Assembly: GCA_900557435.1 (NCBI GenBank)
Contig: USSH01000050.1
Location: 1-11,241, forward strand
From: an uncultured Coprococcus sp.
Lineage (GTDB): Bacteria > Bacillota > Clostridia > Lachnospirales > Lachnospiraceae
DNA: 11,241 nucleotides
Direction: 5' to 3'
The notes beneath the pieces are model-generated. The model ran no database searches and was not told where the DNA came from. It saw only the letters and a program-made list of their open reading frames with translations. The position numbers were made by a program, and so were the translations under genes. This document shows, in pieces, positions 1 to 6,084 of the stretch (the first letter of the stretch is position 1; the number at the start of each line of letters is the position of its first letter).

Positions 1-76
1 GGAGCTTGTGCGCCTTTGTACATTAATTTGTTGAGAAGAGTACAGTGCAGCGGTAGTGAAAAACAAATATCAGATA

Positions 77-105
77 TTGCAGTAAAGGTGTATATGTGCT
101 ACAAT
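77..105 (+). promoter_or_regulatory. Predicted sigma-A promoter of the XRE-nuclease gene
   Basis: The -10 element TACAAT (100-105) is one base from consensus and carries an extended -10 TG at 97-98. A weak -35, TTGCAG (77-82), lies 17 bp upstream. Transcription would start near 112, so a translation start at GTG 96 would fall inside the promoter. This supports GTG 138 as the true start of the downstream gene. Confidence 0.6.
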
Positions 106-106
106 G

Positions 107-120
107 TCCGAAAAGTCGGA
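107..120. promoter_or_regulatory. Candidate operator: inverted repeat at the transcription start
   Basis: TCCGA (107-111) and TCGGA (116-120) form a perfect 5-bp inverted repeat around a 4-bp spacer, directly after the -10 box and over the expected transcription start. XRE-family repressors commonly bind short dyads in this position in front of their own gene. Autorepression by the downstream protein is inferred; no second copy of the site was found elsewhere in the window. Confidence 0.4.
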
Positions 121-137
121 AGAAACAGGGGGATATT

Positions 138-1001
138 GTGAAGGTATATGAGAAGATATTTGCAAGGCTTGATGAACTGAGTATGAGCCAGTCAGAGCTT
201 TCGAGAAGAACAGGGATTTCCACCAGCACGATAAATGATTGGAAAAAGAAGAAGATCAATCCACAGGCAGACAAGTTGGTCGTTATCTGTAAGGCGCTTG
301 ATATGTCATTGGCAGATCTGCTTGGAGATGATGGTGGTGAGAGCAGCAGCGTCGATTACAGTGCCGATGAGAAATATCTCATTGAATGTTATCGCAGGTC
401 GGATAACCAGGTGAGAAGACATATGCTCAGATATATGGAGCTTATTGACAAGACAGAGACGAAAGAGACCAGGACACCACAGAGAAATGTTGCCGTTATA
501 CAGGATGTGGATGGGAATAATATTGTGTTTATCAATGATATTATTTTTAAGGGAAAACGTTCTATAACATGGCCTGATGTCGAGGAATATCTGCGCCGGT
601 ATGTGGGAGAGTTCTATTCTATAGCAGAGACTGGAGATATAGTTTATATCGGTACAGATTTGCCGGACGAATATGCAGGATCTAATTACACGAAACATGT
701 TAAAGGGACAGTGGCAAAAGCAAAGGCAAATGCGGCTCAGGCAATTCCTGAGATCATTGAAATAGCAACATCCAAAACCGCGGAAGAAAATAAAAAAGAA
801 AAACATAGCCGTAATGCTAAAAATGGATGGTATCAATATGATACCAGATTTGCGTTACCGGTTTACGGTGAAGGTGGTGAGATTGAGCGGTACAATGTGT
901 TTAGTGCAAGATTATTGATCAGACTTGCCGTTTCCGGGAAAATGTATCTGTACGAAGTTTTAGAAATAAAAAAAGAAACGAGCAAGCCTTGTCAGGTATA
1001 A
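138..1001 (+). CDS. XRE-family HTH protein fused to a PBECR-like (phage BECR-fold) nuclease domain
   Basis: This 287-aa protein has two parts. Residues 5-62 are a typical XRE/Cro-C1 helix-turn-helix, with recognition region SQSELSRRTGISTSTINDWK, followed by a linker with an amphipathic helix (about 74-105) of the kind seen in repressors. Residues 117-287 resemble the C-terminal domains of Firmicutes phage and integrative-element proteins that I recall as PBECR-type (phage Barnase-EndoU-ColicinE5/D-RelE-like nucleases). Landmarks are DIIFKGKRSITWPDVEEYL (134-152), YIGTDLPDEY (170-179), KAKANAAQAI (194-203), KHSRNAKNGWYQYDTRFALP (222-241) and the closing YLYEVLEIKKETSKP (270-284). His223, Lys228, Arg237, Tyr270 and Lys278-279 are candidate active-site residues, by guess only. 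GTG 138 is chosen over GTG 96 because AGGGGGA (127-133) precedes it and 96 overlaps the promoter. The HTH call is secure. The nuclease family rests on memory of the family, and activity is unproven; the domain could instead be a sensor or ligand-binding module. Confidence 0.8.
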   Translation: MKVYEKIFARLDELSMSQSELSRRTGISTSTINDWKKKKINPQADKLVVICKALDMSLADLLGDDGGESSSVDYSADEKYLIECYRRSDNQVRRHMLRYMELIDKTETKETRTPQRNVAVIQDVDGNNIVFINDIIFKGKRSITWPDVEEYLRRYVGEFYSIAETGDIVYIGTDLPDEYAGSNYTKHVKGTVAKAKANAAQAIPEIIEIATSKTAEENKKEKHSRNAKNGWYQYDTRFALPVYGEGGEIERYNVFSARLLIRLAVSGKMYLYEVLEIKKETSKPCQV

Positions 1002-1024
1002 ACCCTACCCAGTAGAAAACCCAT

Positions 1025-1042
1025 TTCTTAATGAAATAAGAA
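1025..1042. repeat. AT-rich inverted repeat between the XRE and KilA-N genes
   Basis: TTCTTA (1025-1030) and TAAGAA (1037-1042) pair perfectly around a 6-nt spacer. The spacer between the two genes (1002-1157) otherwise shows no open frame and no convincing promoter. The dyad is not followed by a T-run, so it is not an intrinsic terminator. It could be an operator or a weak hairpin, and chance is quite possible at this base composition. Confidence 0.25.
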
Positions 1043-1157
1043 TAAAACATGCTACAGGAAAAGTCAACAGTTATATTGTAGAAAGGATACGGATTGAATT
1101 TACAGGAGACATTAAATGGAATAGTGGAGTGCTTGGAGTGAGAAAAGAGGGATAAGG

Positions 1158-2000
1158 ATGGCGAAAATGGTTAAGGAAACAATCCATGCAAATGGTGTGG
1201 ATATAGGGATATATACTCAGGATTTTGAAAATGAATACTTGTCACTCACTGATATTGCAAGATATAAGAGTGATGATCCGGCGGCAGTAATTCAGAACTG
1301 GATGAGAAATCGAGACGTATTAGAATTTTTAGGACTATGGGAAAAATTACACAATGATAATTTTAAACCCCTCGAATTCGAGGGGTTTAGAAAGCAGGCT
1401 GGGGCAAATGCATTTACGATGTCGCCAAAAAAATGGATTGAAACGACAAGTGCAATAGGTATGGTATCTAAGGCTGGCAGGTATGGTGGAACATATGCAC
1501 ATAGCGACATTGCGATGTCGTTTGCTACATGGATTTCTCCAGAGTTTCAGTTGTATATTATGAAAGATTACAGGAGGTTGAAGACCGACGAGAACAGCAG
1601 ACTCTCCTTATCATGGAATCTGAACAGGGAGATATCAAAACTGAATTATAGAATCCACACAGATGCTATAAAGAAGAATCTTATACCGCCTGAGCTTACA
1701 CAGTGGCAGATATCTAATACATATGCAAGCGAAGCGGATCTGCTAAACACCGTTTTATTTGGCAAAACGGCAAAAGAATGGAGAGATGAGAAGAAACAGA
1801 AGGATGCCAACATACGTGATGACGCTACACTTAATCAGCTTTTGGTTCTGGCAAATCTTGAAAGCTATAATGCGATATTGATAGAGCAGGGAAAGGAACA
1901 GGCAGAGCGAATGCAGTTATTGCATGACCTGGCGGTACAGCAGATGAGGACATTGAATTCGATGGAAGTGAGTGAACTACCAGGGATAGAAAAGAAATAA
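1158..2000 (+). CDS. KilA-N domain DNA-binding protein
   Basis: This 280-aa protein carries an N-terminal KilA-N domain (about residues 8-140), a DNA-binding fold found in phage and large-DNA-virus proteins and in related bacterial genes. Recognisable segments are YLSLTDIARYK (27-37), IQNWMRNRDVLEFLGLWE (45-62), NFKPLEFEGFRKQAG (68-82), SKAGRYGGTYAHSDIAMSF (104-122) and WISPEFQLYIMKDYRRLK (125-142). The C-terminal half (150-268) is predicted helical and matches the usual partner region of chromosomal KilA-N proteins (LPPEL-like IPPEL at 176-180, LLVLANLESYNAILIEQGK at 228-246). The ATG at 1158 is preceded by AAAGAGGG (1144-1151). It lies 156 bp after the XRE-nuclease gene and 25 bp before the acetyltransferase, so it may be co-transcribed with both. 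The protein is full length with no disruption. The exact role (transcription factor, antirepressor-like, or defence/addiction partner) cannot be told from sequence. The coding region contains a 26-bp perfect palindrome. Confidence 0.9.
   Translation: MAKMVKETIHANGVDIGIYTQDFENEYLSLTDIARYKSDDPAAVIQNWMRNRDVLEFLGLWEKLHNDNFKPLEFEGFRKQAGANAFTMSPKKWIETTSAIGMVSKAGRYGGTYAHSDIAMSFATWISPEFQLYIMKDYRRLKTDENSRLSLSWNLNREISKLNYRIHTDAIKKNLIPPELTQWQISNTYASEADLLNTVLFGKTAKEWRDEKKQKDANIRDDATLNQLLVLANLESYNAILIEQGKEQAERMQLLHDLAVQQMRTLNSMEVSELPGIEKK
1364..1389. repeat. 26-bp perfect palindrome inside the KilA-N gene
   Basis: The sequence is perfectly self-complementary about the point between 1376 and 1377, with half-site TAAACCCCTCGAA and a central EcoRI site. 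It continues with one mismatch (T1363/G1390, G-U compatible in RNA) to 1361-1392. In RNA it would form an 11-bp stem with an AAUU loop. It encodes conserved KilA-N residues Phe69-Arg78 using CCC, CTC and GGG codons. Neither strand has a T-run after it, so it is not a terminator. Confidence 0.85.
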
Positions 2001-2025
2001 ATTACAATTAAAGAGGATCAGACAT

Positions 2026-2505
2026 ATGAAGATAATAAATGCAACACCAAAAGACAAAGAAGAACTGCTCGTACTTTATCACGCCATGATAGGTGGTCCG
2101 TGTGAGTGGAGTGAGAATTATCCGGACGAGAATACCATAGCATTTGACCTGAAGAATGAGGATTTGTTTGTTATGAAGAATGACAAAGATGAGATTGTGG
2201 CTACAATATCTATAGACCATGACGATGCGGTGGAGGCACTTACGTGCTGGAGGGCTGACCTGGCTCCATCGGGAGAACTTTCAAGGCTGTGCGTCAGGAA
2301 AGATATGCAGGGACAGGGAATTGCGAAGACTATGATGAACTATGCCTGTGATGTCCTGAAAAGCAGAGGCATGAAGGGTGTTCATATACTTGTCAGAGAT
2401 GGACATGTGGTGGCGCTTTCCACATATGCCAAGATTGGCTTTGAAACAGTTGGAGAGTGTGATCTTTTTGATAAGCATTTTATATGTATGGAACGGGGAT
2501 TCTAA
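2026..2505 (+). CDS. GNAT-family N-acetyltransferase
   Basis: This 159-aa cytoplasmic protein has the GNAT fold and would transfer an acetyl group from acetyl-CoA to an amine that cannot be predicted. The acetyl-CoA pyrophosphate loop (motif A) is ELSRLCVRKDMQGQGIAKTM (84-103) with the Q-x-x-G-x-G/A pattern at Gln95-Ala100. The last conserved block, ALSTYAKIGFETVGECD (130-146), has the Tyr and Gly-Phe usual for motif B. The N-terminal part (1-80) with a Trp-rich acidic segment is variable, as expected for the substrate side. ATG 2026 has AAGAGGA (2011-2017) 8 nt upstream. The gene starts 25 bp after the KilA-N stop and may share its transcript. Whether it serves that module (for example by modifying a toxin target) or is simply a metabolic enzyme is not decidable here. 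Confidence 0.9.
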   Translation: MKIINATPKDKEELLVLYHAMIGGPCEWSENYPDENTIAFDLKNEDLFVMKNDKDEIVATISIDHDDAVEALTCWRADLAPSGELSRLCVRKDMQGQGIAKTMMNYACDVLKSRGMKGVHILVRDGHVVALSTYAKIGFETVGECDLFDKHFICMERGF

Positions 2506-2553
2506 AGAGGTAGATATTGCAAGTTACAGGATGCAGCTGCGGCTATATTGTAA

Positions 2554-2559
2554 TATAAT
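2554..2559 (+). promoter_or_regulatory. Possible -10 element for the cytidylate-kinase-like gene
   Basis: A perfect TATAAT lies in the 129-bp gap after the acetyltransferase gene. Upstream sequences at 16-18 bp spacing are poor -35 matches, so this is a weak prediction. A second AT-rich stretch (2601-2609) is another possible -10. Confidence 0.3.
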
Positions 2560-2634
2560 GTGATTGTACTGTTTGATGAGTTATAGAGATGAGACATTTC
2601 TATTATATAAGAATGACGAGCGGAGGTGCACAGA

Positions 2635-3201
2635 ATGATAATTACAATAGGTAGAGAATGTGGATGTGATGGTGATGAAGTGGCAGCAAGACTTGCTTCA
2701 AAATATGGTATAGCCTGCTACACGAAGAAAGAGATAATAAGGCTGGCAAAGGAGAAAGGGGTGTATGACAAATATCCGTTCTTCTTTGGAGAGAAAGCGA
2801 TAGATTCTATGATGCAGTCGGTATCTGACGACTTTGTCATGAAGAGGAGAAAGACACCGGAGGAGGCACTTGAGAGATTGCTTGACGGACAGGATGGTGT
2901 TGTAGTGGGAAGAGCATCGGACTATGCATTCAAGAACAGGAACGATGCAGTGAGAATTTTCCTGTGCGGAGATAAGACCGGCAGAGTAAGACGAATTATG
3001 GACAAGCATGGCATATCGGAAGCAAAGGCAAAGAGTCTTGTGGAGGAGACTGATGCCAGGCGGAGAAGCTATCATGACTATTACTCAGGAGAGAACTGGG
3101 GCTATTCAGGACATTACGACCTGTGCCTTGACGAGGTGAAGCTCGGCGTGGACGGTGTTGTGGAGATGGTCGCAGCGTATATGAAGGTAATTGGCAAGTA
3201 G
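2635..3201 (+). CDS. Cytidylate kinase-like family protein (P-loop NTPase fold)
   Basis: This 188-aa protein resembles the Cytidylate_kin2 / AAK-like family, relatives of CMP kinase found widely in Clostridia. It opens directly with the nucleotide-binding strand and loop, MIITIGRECGCDGDEVAARL (1-20). In this loop the classical GK(S/T) is absent, as I recall is common in this family. Other landmarks are the helix after YTKKEIIRLAKEKGV (29-43), GVVVGRASDYAFK (88-100), which is the usual core strand with the G-R pair, VRIFLCGDKTGRVRRIM (106-122), and a lid-like Arg/Tyr-rich stretch TDARRRSYHDYYSGENWG (139-156). ATG 2635 is chosen because CGGAGG (2621-2626) lies 8 nt upstream; a GTG at 2626 would sit within that site. 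The substrate is unknown; nucleotide kinase activity is inferred from fold only. The next gene is MutS-related, but a 175-bp repeat-bearing gap separates them. Confidence 0.85.
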   Translation: MIITIGRECGCDGDEVAARLASKYGIACYTKKEIIRLAKEKGVYDKYPFFFGEKAIDSMMQSVSDDFVMKRRKTPEEALERLLDGQDGVVVGRASDYAFKNRNDAVRIFLCGDKTGRVRRIMDKHGISEAKAKSLVEETDARRRSYHDYYSGENWGYSGHYDLCLDEVKLGVDGVVEMVAAYMKVIGK

Positions 3202-3209
3202 AACTGAGA

Positions 3210-3326
3210 CAGATGGAAGCGCGGTGAAAGACCGATGTAGGGTAGACGGAAGCCCGATGAAAGACCAATGTAGGGTAGACGGGAGTCCAATGAAAGGACA
3301 ATGGAAGGCAGATAGAAGCCGGATAG
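3210..3326. repeat. 33-bp tandem repeat, about 3.5 copies, intergenic
   Basis: Copies begin at 3210, 3243, 3276 and 3309 (the last partial). The most alike are copies 2 and 3, sharing TGTAGGGTAGACGG before an AAGCCCGATGAAAGACCAAT-like core. All copies diverge by several substitutions but keep a constant 33-bp period with no gaps for three units. It fills most of the gap between the kinase-like gene and the MutS-related gene. All + strand frames contain repeated stops. It looks like a decayed minisatellite; any function is unknown. Confidence 0.8.
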
Positions 3327-3335
3327 TGTGAGTTA

Positions 3336-3353
3336 GTCAGAGAAGTTTCTGAC
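3336..3353 (+). other. Short hairpin upstream of the MutS-related gene
   Basis: GTCAGA (3336-3341) pairs with TCTGAC (3348-3353) over a 6-nt loop, 23 bp before the ATG. No T-run follows, so it is at most a weak terminator or a leader structure or operator. Confidence 0.3.
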
Positions 3354-3376
3354 ATTATGATTTGAAAGGTATAGAT

Positions 3377-5194
3377 ATGGGAGAAAAAGCAACTGGAAAA
3401 TACAGCCTTTTGGTTCCGGATGGCGAGTATTTGTCCAAAATACTGAGCCCTGTGACCATGCATGATCTGGGATTGGACATGATATGCAGGCAGTTGTCGT
3501 CCAAGGAGGCAGAGCAGAATTATATAATGCGTGTCATGTCGCAGATGTATGAGGATCCGGAGGTAACCCGGTACAGGTGTGATATATTTGAGGATATTCT
3601 TGAGCATAAACAGTTAAGGGAGGATATGATGGAGACCCTTAACAGGATAAGTTTTCTGAAGGATTACGGAAGCTTTCGCCGCGAATACGATGAAGGTGCA
3701 AGTGTGTGGGAGCTGATGCACAGGCTCGATGAGATAGGCTATTATATCAAGTGTGTTGATGCTCTATATGAATGTCTTAATAAGTATGAACTTCACTCTG
3801 ACGGATTTGCCGGGCTCAGGGATTATGTGAAGAAGATATACAGTGACAACGGATTTGGCGAGTTGAAAGAAGATATATCCAAACTGAAATTTGATACCTC
3901 AGAGATAAAGAGTATAACGGTTGGAATCAATCTGAATGAGAGATTTGAAGCTGAGGGCGTAGGTCTTATTTCGGTGAACAACAAATATTTTACCAGAGGT
4001 GGTGTGCTCAGCAATTTTTACGATCATCTTGTAACCAGGGACAGGATCAGCAATGAGGCACAGTGGAAGGGAGATTATAAGTTCCAGCCATTTGATGCAA
4101 GAAGTGAGCTTCAGGTGAATGCTCCTATGCAGCAGATGGCGCAGACTGCCGCTGTGGGTACCGTGGCAGGTGCTGCTGCCGGAATTGGCGGAATACCTGA
4201 GGGCGACCAGGCAAGGGATGTGACCAGATATACGGACAGGGTAGTGGGACATATGGTATCCGGGATAGTGAAGAAAATGAGACAGGTGCTCAATAAGTAT
4301 GTGTCCATAACCATCACAGACATGACGGATCTCATACCGGAGCTTACCTACTATATAAGATGGGCTGAGTATATAGAAAAATTGCAAAGCAAAGGTGCGG
4401 TATTTTCCAAGGCAAGGGTTGTGAACTCTGCATATCAGCCGGACGCAGATATTTCCAAGGCAAGGGGGGCAAACTCGGCATATCGGCCGGACACAGATAT
4501 TTCCAAGGAAATCGAGTCCAAGAGCAGATATTATATGTGGGCCCGTGGCGTATACAATATCAAGCTTGCAGCATTTGATACGGAGGAGTCGGATCACATA
4601 GTGACCAATGATCTGGACTTTGACAGTGACCACAGGGTGTATATCCTTACAGGTGCCAACAGAGGTGGCAAGACGACTATAACCCAGACGATAGGCCAGC
4701 TTTTTGTACTGGCTCAGGGTGGTATATATATCCCGGGTGATGAATTTGAATTTGCTCCTGTGGACTGCGTATTTACGCATTTCCCTGCTGACGAAGACAA
4801 GACCCTGGATCTTGGAAGACTTGGTGAGGAGTGCAAGAGGTTTAAGGAGATATTTGACGGTGCGGGTGACGGCAGCCTGATACTTTTGAATGAGACGTTT
4901 TCAACCACATCGTTTGAGGAGGGCTATTATATAGCCAGAGATTCCGTGAGAGCTATTCTGACAAAGGGAACGCGGACGATATACAACACCCATATGCATA
5001 AGCTGGGCTTTGATGTGGATGAGATGAATGAAGGGCATACAGAGGGCAAGGTATATTCGCTGATCGTACACAACGAGGGCTCACAAAGATCTTACAAGAT
5101 CGAGATAGCGCCGCCCGCTGGCAGATCATACGCCAGTGACATAGCGGAGAAATATGGCGTTACATATGACATGCTGGTGAATACAGAAAAATAG
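3377..5194 (+). CDS. MutS-related ATPase (MutS domains III and V, no mismatch-recognition domain)
   Basis: This 605-aa protein has the core/lever helices and ABC-type ATPase of MutS but is shorter than MutS (about 850-900 aa). It lacks the N-terminal mismatch-binding domain with its Phe-x-Glu motif and lacks the Smr domain of MutS2. Residues 25-240 form the helical core. Residues 420-600 are the ATPase: Walker A GANRGGKTT (426-434), the MutS-type LGRLGEECKRFKEIF (479-493), Walker B LILLNETFSTTS (501-512) and the His switch NTHMH (537-541). Asn505 occupies the usual Walker B Asp position, with Glu506 kept; I believe related Clostridia proteins also show Asn here. An Ala/Gly-rich insert (255-275) and a duplicated 16-aa segment (344-375) lie in the region between core and ATPase. 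ATG 3377 is chosen because GAAAGG (3364-3369) precedes it; TTG 3362 lies just before that site. The role (recombination or DNA-structure handling rather than classical mismatch repair) is inferred. It is unlikely to be housekeeping mutS. Confidence 0.88.
   Translation: MGEKATGKYSLLVPDGEYLSKILSPVTMHDLGLDMICRQLSSKEAEQNYIMRVMSQMYEDPEVTRYRCDIFEDILEHKQLREDMMETLNRISFLKDYGSFRREYDEGASVWELMHRLDEIGYYIKCVDALYECLNKYELHSDGFAGLRDYVKKIYSDNGFGELKEDISKLKFDTSEIKSITVGINLNERFEAEGVGLISVNNKYFTRGGVLSNFYDHLVTRDRISNEAQWKGDYKFQPFDARSELQVNAPMQQMAQTAAVGTVAGAAAGIGGIPEGDQARDVTRYTDRVVGHMVSGIVKKMRQVLNKYVSITITDMTDLIPELTYYIRWAEYIEKLQSKGAVFSKARVVNSAYQPDADISKARGANSAYRPDTDISKEIESKSRYYMWARGVYNIKLAAFDTEESDHIVTNDLDFDSDHRVYILTGANRGGKTTITQTIGQLFVLAQGGIYIPGDEFEFAPVDCVFTHFPADEDKTLDLGRLGEECKRFKEIFDGAGDGSLILLNETFSTTSFEEGYYIARDSVRAILTKGTRTIYNTHMHKLGFDVDEMNEGHTEGKVYSLIVHNEGSQRSYKIEIAPPAGRSYASDIAEKYGVTYDMLVNTEK
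4406..4501 (+). repeat. 48-bp in-frame tandem duplication within the MutS-related gene
   Basis: Two copies, 4406-4453 and 4454-4501, encode SKARVVNSAYQPDADI and SKARGANSAYRPDTDI. A third copy starts at 4502 but stops matching after Ser-Lys. Because 48 is a multiple of three, copy-number change would keep the frame. The segment lies in a polar, probably surface-exposed linker before the ATPase domain. Confidence 0.9.
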
Positions 5195-5218
5195 TTGGAT
5201 ATAGCCACTGCCTGCAGA

Positions 5219-5227
5219 TGATATTAT
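5219..5227 (+). promoter_or_regulatory. Possible extended -10 promoter for the two-component operon
   Basis: TGATATTAT gives an extended -10 (TG-n-TATTAT) about 70 bp before the response-regulator start, in the 103-bp gap after the MutS-related gene. No recognisable -35 lies at 16-18 bp. The operon must start in or before this gap, so a promoter here is plausible, but the match is weak. Confidence 0.35.
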
Positions 5228-5297
5228 AGACGGTATTTGGGCGATTTAAAGCCGTACATTAAGAACTGTGGACAGTGAAGATATTGGAGGGTATAGG

Positions 5298-6017
5298 ATG
5301 ACAGAAAAGCATACAGACAAGAGAACAATACTTATAGTGGATGATGACTTGGATCTGTCTATGCTGATACAGGATATGCTGGAGGACAACGGCTATGCTT
5401 TTCTGTACGCAGCCAGCATAGACGATGCATATGAAGTGCTGACAGATAACAAATGTGATCTCATACTTCTGGATATCAATCTTCCCGATGGTACAGGCTT
5501 CTCACTATGTAAAGAACTCAGGCATACTTCGCAGGTGCCAATCATATTTGCAAGTGCAAGGACGAGTGAGGATGACAAGGTGAATGGCCTTGATATGGGT
5601 GGAGATGACTATATCGCAAAGCCGTATTCACTGAAAGAGCTTATGTCTCGTATCCGTTCGATACTCAGGAGAACTTATGGCGTTGATGACAATAAGTCTG
5701 AGATGTTGACCCTGAATACAGATGGTAACGAGATAGAGATCAACAGGCACGCACGGACTGTGAGCAGAAACAAAAGTAATGTGGATATGAAGCCGAAGGA
5801 ATTTGACCTGCTTGTATACATGGCGGAGAACAGAGGCAGGGTATTGACAAAGGAACAGATCATGAGTGCCGTGTGGGGGCTGTACAGTGATGTGGAGCCA
5901 TCCACGGTTGCGGTGCATGTGAGGTGGCTCAGAGAAAAGCTTGAGACAGATCCGTCACATCCGCAGCTTATCCGTACGGTATGGGGAACGGGATATGTGA
6001 TGGGAGATAGTGAATAG
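5298..6017 (+). CDS. OmpR/PhoB-family response regulator
   Basis: This 239-aa cytoplasmic transcription factor has a receiver domain (about 10-125) and a winged-helix DNA-binding domain (about 145-236). Receiver landmarks are the acidic cluster Asp15-Asp17, phospho-acceptor Asp59 in LILLDINLPDG, Ser86 in the switch position usually Thr/Ser, and Lys108 in the IAKPYS motif. The output domain shows the OmpR pattern MKPKEFDLLVYMAENRGRVL, the VAVHVRWLREKLE recognition helix and the closing IRTVWGTGYVM hairpin. All residues needed for phosphorelay are present. ATG 5298 is used because TTGGAGGG (5284-5291) lies 6 nt upstream; a GTG at 5268 lacks such a site. It is followed 67 bp later by its probable cognate kinase, then by an ABC transporter that is its likely target. 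Confidence 0.95.
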   Translation: MTEKHTDKRTILIVDDDLDLSMLIQDMLEDNGYAFLYAASIDDAYEVLTDNKCDLILLDINLPDGTGFSLCKELRHTSQVPIIFASARTSEDDKVNGLDMGGDDYIAKPYSLKELMSRIRSILRRTYGVDDNKSEMLTLNTDGNEIEINRHARTVSRNKSNVDMKPKEFDLLVYMAENRGRVLTKEQIMSAVWGLYSDVEPSTVAVHVRWLREKLETDPSHPQLIRTVWGTGYVMGDSE

Positions 6018-6084
6018 ACAAAGACAGTGAGAATAATATGAGCTTGTAAGGTGGATGTCCACTTGGCAGCTGTAGGGAGTTTAT

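Noticed and set aside
17..44. TGTAC...GTACA inverted repeat at the left edge
   Set aside because: Only 5-bp arms 18 bases apart in AT-rich DNA; likely chance. Positions 1-76 otherwise show no supported feature.
1368..1385. The KilA-N palindrome as an intrinsic terminator
   Set aside because: No T-run follows on either strand and it lies inside an intact conserved coding sequence.
3210..3326. The 33-bp tandem repeat as a CRISPR array
   Set aside because: Units are contiguous with no unique spacers between identical repeats, and the copies are diverged; this is a simple tandem repeat.
2996..3607. A 203-codon minus-strand frame with 11-residue repeats across the 33-bp tandem repeat
   Set aside because: It overlaps the ends of two solid + strand genes, and its repetitiveness follows from the 33-bp DNA period. 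It has no family resemblance or usable start context, so it is a shadow.
3899..4780. A 293-codon minus-strand frame opposite the MutS-related gene
   Set aside because: It is opposite clear MutS ATPase sequence, is rich in Cys/His/Ile typical of antisense translation, and lacks any domain signature.
6051..6062. GTGGA-TG-TCCAC dyad before the kinase gene as a hairpin
   Set aside because: The 2-nt spacer is too short for a hairpin loop with full pairing. It might be a protein site but a 5-bp dyad is not strong enough to call.
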